Origin: Methylococcaceae bacterium
GTDB lineage: Bacteria > Pseudomonadota > Gammaproteobacteria > Methylococcales > Methylomonadaceae
Direction of reading: 5' to 3'
DNA length: 64,000 bases
NCBI GenBank assembly: GCA_021647585.1
Contig: JAKIUK010000015.1
Location: 1-64,000, forward strand
Shown here in pieces: positions 16,620-25,868 of the stretch. The notes under the pieces are model-generated. The model made no database searches. It worked only from the letters and a program-made list of their open reading frames with translations, and was not told the origin of the DNA. The position numbers were made by a program, and so were the translations under genes. Each line of letters begins with the position of its first letter. Position 1 is the stretch's first letter.

Positions 16620-17207
16620 TCAATCCTCCGCTGCTGCAGGTTCCTTTTTTATTGATGATGCAAGCATAATCAAAGCCCATCCCCGAAATACAATATCAAT
16701 ACTCAGTGAAAAAGCAAGAAACCAAGGTGCGGACGCAGGCCATTCTCCCCATATAATTATTCCCAGAATAATCGAAATTATCCCCGTTATCCTGTTCGAT
16801 TTAGGGTTTCTTATGTCCACTACCGATAAAAGAACATTTCGAAGTATACCTTGGGTGAGCATATAACCCGCAATCAACAACACCAGATTTTCTGGCTCTC
16901 CATTAATAGCAAACAGTGTTAAAAAGCCAACGATAATATCCAAAACGCCTCCTTGCATATTTAGCAGGAAGCCTTGCACTGATTTGGCCATATTAGCATC
17001 TATGCAACGCAATACCCCAACCATTACCAAAACCATGGCAATGATAGGAATCCAGGAAAATTTTTCACCTAACATATAAACATTTGGAGCAAAAATACAC
17101 AAAGTTGCAATACCCCCTCCTGAAATCATCATAACTACACCCCGAATTGTGTACCACCAAGGCATTGATCTGAACTGATTTAACTCAGAAGAATGGGATG
17201 ACTTCAT
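16620..17207 (-). CDS. HdeD-like (DUF308) membrane protein
   Basis: 195 residues with six predicted membrane segments, among them the ISIILGIIIWGEWPASAPW stretch typical of DUF308/HdeD proteins, which repeat a 'GI..I..G' helix hairpin. Inner-membrane location. In E. coli HdeD contributes to acid resistance, but a role cannot be transferred here. It faces tolC tail to tail with a 33-bp gap. Confidence 0.8.
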   Translation of the reverse strand: MKSSHSSELNQFRSMPWWYTIRGVVMMISGGGIATLCIFAPNVYMLGEKFSWIPIIAMVLVMVGVLRCIDANMAKSVQGFLLNMQGGVLDIIVGFLTLFAINGEPENLVLLIAGYMLTQGILRNVLLSVVDIRNPKSNRITGIISIILGIIIWGEWPASAPWFLAFSLSIDIVFRGWALIMLASSIKKEPAAAED

Positions 17208-17378
17208 TACTTACTCCTAATTTGTTTCTATAGAAAAAGACACTGTTGTATAGTTTACTATGCATTTCCAATGCAAAGAAGAAGTTTGAGACTTAGACTT
17301 CTCTCCCTCTCCCTGTATCGTTGACATAATTCAGTTAAGAAATAAAACGCAATAGAGAGAACTCCACAACATGCTGAA

Positions 17379-19097
17379 TTATTTTTTAAGTTTAGCCATT
17401 CTACCCTGAGCTAAATACAATGGATTTATACACTTCAGATAAAAAATAATAAATACTGTCCCCAAAACTAACCATAATGCCCTACCCAAACGCTTTGCAA
17501 GCAGAGCATGCGGGCGCAAATATTTTAAAAATGACAAGACTTTACTGAATTTTGAAATAAAAATAGTTGCCAGCCACAAAATAATAGCTAATAAAGTAAT
17601 AGAACTTGTTAATACTTGTGAAATTGAGCCCCAGGAATAAAACACTATTATTGCAAAAATAGCAATGATAGGAATCCAAAGCCATGTAGAAACCATTAAA
17701 GCTTTACCAAAAACAGATTTTGCAACCTCTAACTGCTTCAGGTATTCCGGTGTAAGATCTTTCATACTGTCAGCAATTTTTGTAAATTGCCATGATGATT
17801 CTGGGAGCTGTTTTGCATTGGTAAATTGAGCTAAATCATTTTTACTCATTTGATAAGCATCAAACATCAAAGAATATGCCTCAACTTCTGTAAACGCATC
17901 TAAATCAGTACGCATTAAAGATAGTTTTTCTTGTACTTCTGGATTAACACCAAACGTTTGAGATGTAGGGTCAGTCACTTTATCACCTTCAGCCGGTTCA
18001 CCCCGTTCATTAATCCAACTAATTTCCCGCTGACCTAAACCTTTACGTAAATCTAAAAAAACAATTTTATCCTCACCTATTGTTGAAATTAAATGTAATA
18101 AACTTTCAGTACGAACACGATCTTGTAATACGCTACTTACACGTAGCAAAACAGAAAATGGATCAGTATCAACTTCATTTTCCATACCCATTTGTCCAGA
18201 AGCATCACTTACAATAAAGTAAGTACATTTATATTTTATTAGACTTTCTATCCCTTGGTTATCAAAAACACCACCATCGACTAACTGTGGCACTATTGCT
18301 TCATTATTAATATTATCAGTATAAAGATTACTTACAGCCAATGGAGTGAATAAACCAGGCACGCAAGCAGAAGCAGCTACAGCATGTCCTAGGGACATAT
18401 CTTGCTGTTCTTTCACCATATTCTGATAACCCCCAGTTGCTCTGCGTAGACGAATAGATTTTTTATCAATATAAATTTTTTTACTATTATCTTCTGATTC
18501 ACGACTAGGAGGTTCACCCATGGTTTGAGCTGTAAATTGCCAATTACGTCCTGCATTGAGAGTAGTCGCATTAAGCACAAGAATAGGGACTATCGCTTTC
18601 CTGTCTGCATTATGTTTTTTTGGATGAAAATCTTTCGGGCCACCCAGAGGATAGATCTTTAAGGTCTGCATTTCCACAGGGTTATCTAAGCTTTTAGCTA
18701 CTGATTTATATAAATATTCATTGTAAAGTTCTGCAATACGATCACTACGTGAATAGTTAGAATTCCTCATCTGATAATTCTTTTGAAAATCCGCAAGAAC
18801 ATTCATACGAATATTCTTTTCAGTTGCTTCTAGAAACTCGACCTCAATTATTTTAATAATATCAATATAATCCTGATCAGTAATATCCTTGTCTGATTTT
18901 GATTCTAAAAGATTTTTTAAGTGCAAATAATATAAGGCGCCAATAATAGAACCACCCGATACAGTAGAAATCACTGCTACCGACTTTAACACCCCTTGTT
19001 CTGCCATTTGTGCAAGCAGCCCAATGTGAAAAAAAGAAGCTCGAAGCCCCCCGCCTGAAAGTGCTAAACCTATTTTTTCTGAAGTTTGATTAGCCAT
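17379..19097 (-). CDS. Patatin-like phospholipase with C-terminal membrane segments
   Basis: 572 residues. N-terminal patatin core: oxyanion-hole motif GGGLRA near residue 15, nucleophile elbow VSGGSIIGA (G-x-S-x-G type) near 46, and the dyad aspartate in VDGGVFDNQG near 272. Long insertions separate the motifs. Residues about 475-565 contain two or three membrane segments (WIPIIAIFAIIVFYS, ITLLAIILWLATIF, ALWLVLGTVFIIFYL). There is no signal peptide, so the catalytic domain is probably cytoplasmic at the inner membrane. It is a predicted serine lipid acyl hydrolase; the substrate is unknown. Monocistronic. Confidence 0.85.
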   Translation of the reverse strand: MANQTSEKIGLALSGGGLRASFFHIGLLAQMAEQGVLKSVAVISTVSGGSIIGALYYLHLKNLLESKSDKDITDQDYIDIIKIIEVEFLEATEKNIRMNVLADFQKNYQMRNSNYSRSDRIAELYNEYLYKSVAKSLDNPVEMQTLKIYPLGGPKDFHPKKHNADRKAIVPILVLNATTLNAGRNWQFTAQTMGEPPSRESEDNSKKIYIDKKSIRLRRATGGYQNMVKEQQDMSLGHAVAASACVPGLFTPLAVSNLYTDNINNEAIVPQLVDGGVFDNQGIESLIKYKCTYFIVSDASGQMGMENEVDTDPFSVLLRVSSVLQDRVRTESLLHLISTIGEDKIVFLDLRKGLGQREISWINERGEPAEGDKVTDPTSQTFGVNPEVQEKLSLMRTDLDAFTEVEAYSLMFDAYQMSKNDLAQFTNAKQLPESSWQFTKIADSMKDLTPEYLKQLEVAKSVFGKALMVSTWLWIPIIAIFAIIVFYSWGSISQVLTSSITLLAIILWLATIFISKFSKVLSFLKYLRPHALLAKRLGRALWLVLGTVFIIFYLKCINPLYLAQGRMAKLKK

Positions 19098-19686
19098 AAC
19101 TGTTTCCTTAATATTGGGAAGAAATAACTTCTCAACGAAAATTCAAATGAGAAGAGGAAAAATTATTTGTGTCGATTTTATTGTAATAATACGAGATACA
19201 TTTTATTAATGCAGTTTTTTTAACATAGAAAGTGCCCAGTAAATTTATTACTCGATTAACTCTCAAACTGCAATCTCGATTTGCACAGTACCTAGTACAC
19301 CAACAACTTTGGTTTGATGAATAATATAGTGCGGACTAAAGTCTGCTACATAATTTATCAATAAACCTAAACTCTAAAAACATGCCAAGGCCTATCTCTG
19401 CCACTTCCTGGCAATCATTGCCCTCAATAAAAAAATTTTTCACAATAAAACACAATACCGTACTACGCTACGCCATTAGTCAATAAATACACGCATACCT
19501 CTTTGCATTGCAGAGAAATAAACAGTTACAGACGTTACTACATTTTTGTATTTCTGTATTGACCCATATGGGTCAATTTTAAAATTAATTTTCACTCCAA
19601 CCTCTTAGCTATCGCATAAAGTTTATGATATAAAGTTATGACCTTAAAGCAAAATAAAAACAATAATAACTATAAGGAAGGGTTCA
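19098..19686. other. Intergenic region holding a palindromic operator candidate
   Basis: 589 bp between the divergent patatin and LuxR-type genes. Apart from the palindrome at 19559-19576 it is AT-rich with no ORF that has a ribosome-binding site. Remnants of a decayed element cannot be excluded. Confidence 0.5.
19559..19576. promoter_or_regulatory. 18-bp perfect palindrome, operator candidate upstream of LuxR-type gene
   Basis: TTGACCCATATGGGTCAA is perfectly self-complementary and lies 110 bp before the LuxR-type start. Its 16-bp core recurs at 25546-25561 upstream of the multicopper oxidase, and in both places an AT-rich tail of the TTAAAATTA type follows on one side. Dimeric HTH regulators bind sites of this form. 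Confidence 0.6.
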
Positions 19687-20757
19687 ATGGATCAATATGC
19701 TGATAGCATAAACCTCAACTCATTACTGGAAAATGCACCTGGAAATTCTTTAATTTGGAACCGGTTTCTCACTGAATTAATCATACAACTCAATTTTGAC
19801 TCCAGTCTTCTACTGGTTACTGACTTAATTGACAGGGGAAACACACATTTTCTTTTCAGTGCTAATATTTCTAAGGAATATCAGCAACAGTATGAACAGG
19901 AATTAAACAGACTGGATAGCTTCAATTATTTTATTTGTAAAAACCCGAATCATGTCTTTTTCAATCACGCTATAGAAAAGACTTACATAGAAGAAGTCGA
20001 AACTAATTTCACCCCTTTCTGTGGCCAAAAATATCGTTTTGGTATATCAATACCCTGCAACCATAACCACTCCCTCAGTTTGTTAGTCAGTCGTAAGAAA
20101 GCATTTAATCAAGGGGAAGTAAAATTTGTCTCTCAGGTTTTACAGGATATGGTGCCATCACTTGATCAGGCAATACATGCAGAACAACGTCATAAAATAA
20201 ATAGTCAATTACTTAATTTCATAGGCGATCATTTCGATGGATATATCATAGTTGACCATAAATTAAACATTCTGTTTTCTGACCCGCTTTACATTTCGGT
20301 TATTGGTCAGATAGATTGCATAAAAATTTCTGAGAAACGGTTTAGCATGAAAAATCCTGCTATAGAAAGGCGGCTGTTAACTTTAATCGAGAATAATGAA
20401 ACAACCACATCCATTCATAGCCAGTGTACCTCTTGCAAGATTACACTTATTCCAATTTCCTGTTTAAATAACCTTTACCAGTGGGAATGCTATAAAGATG
20501 GATTTGTTCTTGCCTTTACTCTTGATAATGAAAATAATCCTATTCTGGACCGGTTATCAGAAATTTACCAACTATCCCGGTGTGAAGCAGTGTGTGCCTT
20601 ACATTTTATGAAAACACCTTCAATTCCTGATATTGCAACAGGTACTTATCGCTCCCAGGAAACCGTTCGAAACCATATAAAACATACCATGCATAAAATG
20701 GATGTACACAATCAGGCAGAATTAATGAAAAAATTGATTTCACTGGCAGCATTGTGA
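19687..20757 (+). CDS. LuxR-type HTH transcriptional regulator
   Basis: 356 residues. The C-terminal 65 residues form a LuxR/GerE helix-turn-helix: SEIYQLSRCEAVCALHFMK, then PDIATGTYRSQETVRNHIKH and the recognition-helix end MHKMDVHNQAELMKKL. The N-terminal 280 residues look like a GAF/PAS-type sensor but match no family I can name; it is not the autoinducer-binding domain, as the conserved Trp/Tyr/Asp pattern is absent. Several cysteines (CTSCK near 256) could sense redox or metal. AAGGAAGGG precedes the ATG. The perfect palindrome 110 bp upstream suggests autoregulation. Confidence 0.85.
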   Translation: MDQYADSINLNSLLENAPGNSLIWNRFLTELIIQLNFDSSLLLVTDLIDRGNTHFLFSANISKEYQQQYEQELNRLDSFNYFICKNPNHVFFNHAIEKTYIEEVETNFTPFCGQKYRFGISIPCNHNHSLSLLVSRKKAFNQGEVKFVSQVLQDMVPSLDQAIHAEQRHKINSQLLNFIGDHFDGYIIVDHKLNILFSDPLYISVIGQIDCIKISEKRFSMKNPAIERRLLTLIENNETTTSIHSQCTSCKITLIPISCLNNLYQWECYKDGFVLAFTLDNENNPILDRLSEIYQLSRCEAVCALHFMKTPSIPDIATGTYRSQETVRNHIKHTMHKMDVHNQAELMKKLISLAAL

Positions 20758-20848
20758 CTTGAATTTATATCACTATTAACCTACAAACGTAATAATCAAG
20801 AGAAACCTGCGATAGGTTAATAGTCATTTTTACAAAATAATTCAGAAA

Positions 20849-22021
20849 TCAACCAACAAAATCAATAATCGCTCGCCTGTTCTGTGACCTGCCTGTAGGA
20901 AACCGGTTGCTTTTAGCAGGTCTGCTTTCTCCATAAGCTTTTACTCGCACTTTTTTTTCATCCATGCCCTTACTGACAAGATAACGCTTGATTTCATCTC
21001 CTCTTTTTTGTGAAACTTTCAGGTTATTTGCACGCGAGCCTTTACTGTCGGTATGGCTTTTAATCACTAACTGACTATTCGGCTGAAACTCTTCTGCATA
21101 GCGAACAAGAAGCTCTAAACGTTGTTTTTCAGTTTGGGTTAAACTGACATTTCCTTTTCGGTAATAAATAGCTCTCAGTGCATCAGGTCCAAAAACACTT
21201 AACTGGATTATTTTATGATTTTTTTCTGCTGTCTGAATACCATTTTTTATGCTCACTTTATTCTTGGGTACACCCAGGCTTTTAAGCTTATTAGCTATTG
21301 CAGCAGCTCTTTTTGTAAACCATCTTTTATCCTGCTTACCCGCCATTGCTGTATCACTTACGATAACAACCCGTGAGCCTTTTACTTCTTTTACAAACCT
21401 TACAGTATCTTTCAACTGCTTCACCACCCCCGCATTTAACAAGTTACTGCCTGATTTAAAGAATAAACTTTTTTCCAATAGATCCTTTATACCGCTAGGT
21501 AAAAAATTTTGTCTGCATTTAGCAAATTGCTCATATTTTTTTAAAAAATTAACAGCTGAAATTGCTACTCTAGTTTCTGGTAACAAATCACTTACCGATG
21601 CTCTTACATAAGCGAAGGTTGGATATAAACCATTGACCAAGGCATCCAACATTGTTTCAGCTGTTTCGCCATACACACTTAAACGCGGATAATTCTGAAT
21701 ACCTATGCCTTGATCCAAATAGACCAAATGATCTTTTACTGCTATTGATTGATGACTCCAGGGTGATGGATCAATAGTTAGACTGGCTTTTACTATTTCG
21801 GGTTTAAATCGATTTTCTCTGATAGAAAAACGTAACAACTCCCCTGACTGATGCATAAAGTAGGCCTCACCATATAAAGGAATTTTTTGTATTAATTGAC
21901 AGGATGACGAATCTTTCTTTATTTCCCAATCAGCTTGCGGCAAAGGTGCAGAAAAAAAGTCTGCACAACTCACCGAATTGGTCAGAAATAAAATTAACAA
22001 TAAAACTTTCAAACCCGTCAT
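20849..22021 (-). CDS. MotY-like protein with two OmpA-like domains
   Basis: 390 residues. A signal peptide ends near CADFF. Residues about 20-180 resemble the N-terminal domain of MotY (APLPQADWEI, IQKIPLYGEAYF, SPWSHQSIAV, FAKCRQNFLP). Two OmpA-like peptidoglycan-binding domains follow: a degenerate one (about 185-275, LFFKSGSNLLNAG...) and a canonical one (about 285-388) with SHTDSKGSRANNLKVSQKRG and GRSQNRRAIIDFV. MotY stabilises the stator of sodium-driven flagellar motors at the T-ring; usual MotY is about 290 residues with one OmpA domain, so the extra copy is unusual. No flagellar gene is adjacent. It could instead be a general cell-wall anchor. Confidence 0.75.
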   Translation of the reverse strand: MTGLKVLLLILFLTNSVSCADFFSAPLPQADWEIKKDSSSCQLIQKIPLYGEAYFMHQSGELLRFSIRENRFKPEIVKASLTIDPSPWSHQSIAVKDHLVYLDQGIGIQNYPRLSVYGETAETMLDALVNGLYPTFAYVRASVSDLLPETRVAISAVNFLKKYEQFAKCRQNFLPSGIKDLLEKSLFFKSGSNLLNAGVVKQLKDTVRFVKEVKGSRVVIVSDTAMAGKQDKRWFTKRAAAIANKLKSLGVPKNKVSIKNGIQTAEKNHKIIQLSVFGPDALRAIYYRKGNVSLTQTEKQRLELLVRYAEEFQPNSQLVIKSHTDSKGSRANNLKVSQKRGDEIKRYLVSKGMDEKKVRVKAYGESRPAKSNRFPTGRSQNRRAIIDFVG

Positions 22022-22075
22022 TTTTTTAACCCGCTATATCTCATAATCTATATAGCGGCTAACACAGATTTTTTT

Positions 22076-22852
22076 TTACTTTTTGTTTATAAAACTGATA
22101 ACATTTGTACAAAATTCTTCCGGTTTATCCACATGCAACCAATGATTAGCACCTTCCAGAATTGAAAATTTTGCATTTGGGAAACGGGCATCAATCGCTT
22201 TGGTATTTAAATAGTTTGAATTCCCACCCATGATGAATAATACATTTTTATTGTCTGGAAATATTAATGTAGTCTCAGGAAAGGCGATGATATTGTCAGC
22301 TGTATGGTAAAAAACATCCAAATCAATACGCCAACTGTATTTCCCTTCATTCAATTGCAAATTCTGCAATAAAAATTGTCGATAGGCCTGTTCCGAAATA
22401 GCAGATGATAAAAATTCATCGGCCTGTTTTCTGTTTGCTATTTGATCCAGTGGCAAGCCTATTAACGCTTGAATAGTATGGTCAAAATTATGTTGATAGC
22501 TGACTGGTGAAATATCTGCAACAATAAGGTTTTTCACCCGATCAGGGTGTTGCAAAGCGAACCACATAGCCACTTTTCCTCCCATACTATGACCTAGAAT
22601 ATTGGCTGTGGGTAAATTATGCTGATCCATAAATGACTTTAAATCATCGGCCATAGACGGATAATCCATTTCCACACAATGTGGGGATAAACCATGATTA
22701 CGCATATCCACCAGGTAAACATGATAAAACTCAGCAAGCTTCTTTGCTATAAATCGCCAATTACGAGATGAAGCAAAGAAACCATGTAATATTACTAAAG
22801 GTTGGCTAGAGACCTCTCCATACTCTTCGAAAGCTAATTTAACTGTAGGCAT
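22076..22852 (-). CDS. ybfF: Alpha/beta hydrolase, YbfF-type esterase
   Basis: 258 residues, standard length. Nucleophile elbow GHSMGGK near residue 96, oxyanion region LHGFFASSRNW, VDMRNHGLSPH and MDYPSMADDL as in E. coli YbfF, and the catalytic histidine in GANHWLH near 239. YbfF hydrolyses short acyl esters and acyl-CoA in the cytoplasm. It lies 25 bp downstream of the DUF445 gene on the same strand and may be cotranscribed. Confidence 0.88.
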   Translation of the reverse strand: MPTVKLAFEEYGEVSSQPLVILHGFFASSRNWRFIAKKLAEFYHVYLVDMRNHGLSPHCVEMDYPSMADDLKSFMDQHNLPTANILGHSMGGKVAMWFALQHPDRVKNLIVADISPVSYQHNFDHTIQALIGLPLDQIANRKQADEFLSSAISEQAYRQFLLQNLQLNEGKYSWRIDLDVFYHTADNIIAFPETTLIFPDNKNVLFIMGGNSNYLNTKAIDARFPNAKFSILEGANHWLHVDKPEEFCTNVISFINKK

Positions 22853-22877
22853 AATATCTATTTAAAACATGGGGGTG

Positions 22878-23600
22878 CTATACAAAACTAAAACCGGCAC
22901 CCATGATGCCTCCAAAAACACCACCCCAGACCACCAACCAGCCTAAATGCTGACGAATAATTTCTTGTACCATTTCTTTAACCAGCTGAGGTGTTAACTC
23001 ATTTAAACGTTTATCAATCACGGTTTCAACTTTAGTGATAATATCTTCACCAATTTTATGTGCATCCAGACCTTGTTCCAATGCCGCTTTAAAACGATCC
23101 GATTCAACCATTTCAGTAAGAGTAACTTTCATTTTTTCTGTAAAGGGTTCTTTTAAAGGTACCAAAGCTTCTTCGCCTCCCATCATCATTAACATACTAC
23201 CAAATGATGATTCCATAATAGAACTAACTAATCCTTCATAGACCTTATCATAATCAACCGCCTCCATCAGAGGTTCAAGATTCAATACTTGACTCCCTTC
23301 CTTCTCTTCGGTATGAATAAATTGTTCTATATTCTCTACGGTAAAGAACTGATTCATCATCAGGTCTTTAATGGATAATTTAAACTCTTCAAAACGGTTT
23401 GGAATAACACCTGACCCATATAGTAACGGTACTTTCTCAAACAACATATGTATGGCCAGCCAATTGGTAATTGCACCGGATAGTGCAAAAAAACCTATTG
23501 ATTTCATTAAGGCAGAATTTACCGGACAAATATACCCAGTAGCGATAATTGCAATGGCAATCAAGTTAGTTAAAAAGCTTTTATTAAATATTTTTTTCAT
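22878..23600 (-). CDS. DUF445 family membrane protein
   Basis: 240 residues. N-terminal membrane hairpin with GAITNWLAIHMLFEKVPLLYGSGVIP, which is the conserved DUF445 motif (A-x-TNWLA-x-x-MLF), a central helical soluble part, and a C-terminal span (LGWLVVWGGVFGGIMGAGF). Function of the family is unknown. Likely in an operon with ybfF. Confidence 0.85.
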   Translation of the reverse strand: MKKIFNKSFLTNLIAIAIIATGYICPVNSALMKSIGFFALSGAITNWLAIHMLFEKVPLLYGSGVIPNRFEEFKLSIKDLMMNQFFTVENIEQFIHTEEKEGSQVLNLEPLMEAVDYDKVYEGLVSSIMESSFGSMLMMMGGEEALVPLKEPFTEKMKVTLTEMVESDRFKAALEQGLDAHKIGEDIITKVETVIDKRLNELTPQLVKEMVQEIIRQHLGWLVVWGGVFGGIMGAGFSFV

Positions 23601-23675
23601 TTTGTAACTAGTTTAAATGATTCCTTAACCATTTAGCTTATGGCAAAGTTTTTGAATATGATATTGCAAATACTC

Positions 23676-23726
23676 GGAAGTGGGACTTTAGTCACGCAAA
23701 ATAGGCGAGGCTAAAGCCCCACTTCC
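23676..23726. repeat. Stem-loop repeat
   Basis: 18-bp arms at 23676-23693 and 23709-23726 (GGAAGTGGGACTTTAGTC against GGAAGTGGGGCTTTAGCC, 16 of 18 matching) around a 15-nt loop. It lies in the 233-bp spacer between lpdA and the DUF445 gene. No T-run, so a dispersed repeat is more likely than a terminator. Confidence 0.75.
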
Positions 23727-23745
23727 AATTTATTACAATAACATT

Positions 23746-23827
23746 TGTCATCCCGAGTGAAGCAAGGGATCTTAAAGTCTTTCGTATCAATTAAGTTTTA
23801 AGATTTCTCCCGCTGGTCAAAATGACA
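23746..23827. repeat. GTCAT-ended palindromic repeat, copy 1
   Basis: 82-bp imperfect inverted repeat that begins TGTCATCCCGAG and ends CAAAATGACA. The inner motif AAGATTTCTCCCGCTGGTCA is shared with the repeat at 61889-61960 (read on the other strand), so the two are copies of one family. It ends 6 bp from the lpdA stop and could act as its transcript end. Confidence 0.7.
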
Positions 23828-23833
23828 GTCCCA

Positions 23834-25261
23834 TCATTTTTTCCTCAGAAAAAGATCGGTAATTGTACCTTCAATCATTTCCGCTGAAAATCCTAATGTT
23901 TCAGACAAAGTAGGATGTGGATGTATAGTTAACGCAAGATCTTCAACACAAGCCCCCATTTCTAACGCTAACACTGCCTCTGCAATCAACTCTCCCGCAT
24001 TGGTCCCCGTAATCCCGGCTCCCAAAATTCGCCCCGTTTCTTTATCACTAAGAATTTTTGTGATCCCTTCTTTACGCCCAATACTTAAAGAACGACCGCT
24101 CGCAGCCCAGGGGAAAGCCCCTTTTTCATAAGCTATGCCCTGCTCCTTAGCCTGGTTTTCAGTTAAGCCCATCCATGCAACTTCAGGATCAGTATAGGCA
24201 ACCGATGGAATAGTTAAAGCCTGCCATTCCGATGCCAGTCCCGCAATCACTTCAGCCGCAATTTTACCTTCATGTACCGCTTTATGCGCCAACATAGGAT
24301 TACCTACTACATCACCAATAGCATAAATGTTGTCTACATTCGTTTGCTGTTGTTTATTAACAGAAATAAACCCTTGTTCATCAACATTAACCCCGGCCTT
24401 ATCTACATTAATCAAATGCCCGTTAGGTTGACGGCCGACAGAAACCAAAACCTTGTCAAACAGTTGCACAGAATTTTCATTATCAGAAAAAGAAACCACC
24501 AATCCCTGTTTTTCTGCTTTAATCGATTCAACACGCGTAGAAAGCAATATATTTTCATACTGCTTTTTAATGCGCTGTAATAAAGGCCTAACCAGGTCTT
24601 TATCACAGCCTGGAATAATCTGATCCTGCATTTCAACAACAGTAATCTGACTACCTAGTGCACTATAAACCGTTGCCATTTCCAAACCAATAATACCGCC
24701 ACCAACGATTAACAATTTCTCGGGCACATCTGCAAGATTCAAAGCATCTGTAGAATCCATTAACCGAGGATCATCATTGGGGAAATCAGGGATTTTTACA
24801 GGACGGGAACCAACAGCAATAATCACCTGCTCAAACTCAATCTCCAAAGTATCATCATGATGCTCAACCACAACTTTATTGTTAGAAATAAAACGACCAA
24901 AACCCTGAACAATTTTTACTTTTCGTTGTGCAGCTAATCCAGCCAAACCCGAAGTAAGCTGTGAACAAACCTTGTTCTTCCAATCCCGCAACCCCTCCAG
25001 GTCAATTTCAGGTTGAGTAAAATCAACCCCGGCAACGGAGATTTCTTTAGATTCGCTTATAACATTAGCCACATGCAGTAAACTTTTAGAAGGGATGCAA
25101 CCGACGTTTAAACAAACGCCTCCTATGACAGGGTAACGTTCGACTAATACAACTTGTTTACCCAGATCAGCTGCCCGAAAAGCAGCGGTGTACCCTCCTG
25201 GGCCACCACCCAATACCAAGACTTCAGTTTTCAATTTGACACCAGAATTAAGATAAATCAA
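23834..25261 (-). CDS. lpdA: Dihydrolipoyl dehydrogenase
   Basis: 475 residues. FAD-binding GGGPGGYTAAFRAADLG, redox-active disulfide GGVCLNVGCIPSK, NAD-binding GGGIIGLEMATVYSALG, second FAD motif YAIGDVVGNPMLAHKA and the C-terminal His-Glu pair HPHPTLSE are all present. It reoxidises lipoamide in pyruvate and 2-oxoglutarate dehydrogenase and the glycine cleavage system. None of the partner genes is adjacent. The start is TTG at 25259-25261, giving the N-terminal length usual for the family; no in-frame ATG is available nearby. Confidence 0.94.
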   Translation of the reverse strand: MIYLNSGVKLKTEVLVLGGGPGGYTAAFRAADLGKQVVLVERYPVIGGVCLNVGCIPSKSLLHVANVISESKEISVAGVDFTQPEIDLEGLRDWKNKVCSQLTSGLAGLAAQRKVKIVQGFGRFISNNKVVVEHHDDTLEIEFEQVIIAVGSRPVKIPDFPNDDPRLMDSTDALNLADVPEKLLIVGGGIIGLEMATVYSALGSQITVVEMQDQIIPGCDKDLVRPLLQRIKKQYENILLSTRVESIKAEKQGLVVSFSDNENSVQLFDKVLVSVGRQPNGHLINVDKAGVNVDEQGFISVNKQQQTNVDNIYAIGDVVGNPMLAHKAVHEGKIAAEVIAGLASEWQALTIPSVAYTDPEVAWMGLTENQAKEQGIAYEKGAFPWAASGRSLSIGRKEGITKILSDKETGRILGAGITGTNAGELIAEAVLALEMGACVEDLALTIHPHPTLSETLGFSAEMIEGTITDLFLRKK

Positions 25262-25868
25262 GCATTATAAAGCATGTGTCTATGTAAATTTAACTATATG
25301 AAAAGGGAAGTTATTTTTCTGCAATCCAGGACTGATAGCATTGTTTTAAGGAATGATTTTGGAAAGAAAGTGCTAAAAATTTTAGCTACTCTCAAAACTG
25401 TTTTGATTGATTCCAACCATGACAATTTGCCTTAGTGGGACACGCACACACTAAAAATGCACGGCTTTACCACGGTTTAAGCCTATAACAGAACTAAACT
25501 TAAATTGGAAAACCCCACGAACAAGATAAAAAATAATTTTAATTTTGACCCATATGGGTCATGTGTTTTTTATGCTGAAGGTGTAGGCTGGCTTTGAAGT
25601 TGGTTTTTAAGAGTTGTGACGATAGTAAAGTTCTGTTTGCAAAAAATAAGGAGCCAGTCAAATGTGATTTTTTTGTACTATCAAAAAATATGTTATCGAA
25701 AGACCTGACCCTAACTTTTTCTAACTTTTTAGACGATTAATGAAAGATGTAGTTTTTTGAGTAGATCGACAGTAATTAATCTAGGTGAATTCACCCTAGC
25801 TCATGAAAAATGTAAGGCTTGACCCTGTGCTTTCTGTGCTTTGTAACGTAATTTGAAGGAGAAATAAT
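25262..25868. other. Long intergenic region upstream of the multicopper oxidase
   Basis: 607 bp between divergent lpdA and the multicopper oxidase. It contains the TGACCCATATGGGTCA palindrome, AT-rich stretches and two short sequences with 'tgaccct', but no convincing ORF. GGAG with a 7-nt spacer precedes the oxidase ATG. Confidence 0.5.
25546..25561. promoter_or_regulatory. 16-bp perfect palindrome, second copy of operator candidate
   Basis: TGACCCATATGGGTCA, identical to the core of the site at 19559-19576 and followed on the complementary strand by a similar TTAAAATTA-type tail, so the copy is inverted relative to the first. It lies 308 bp before the multicopper oxidase and 285 bp before lpdA. 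Confidence 0.6.
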
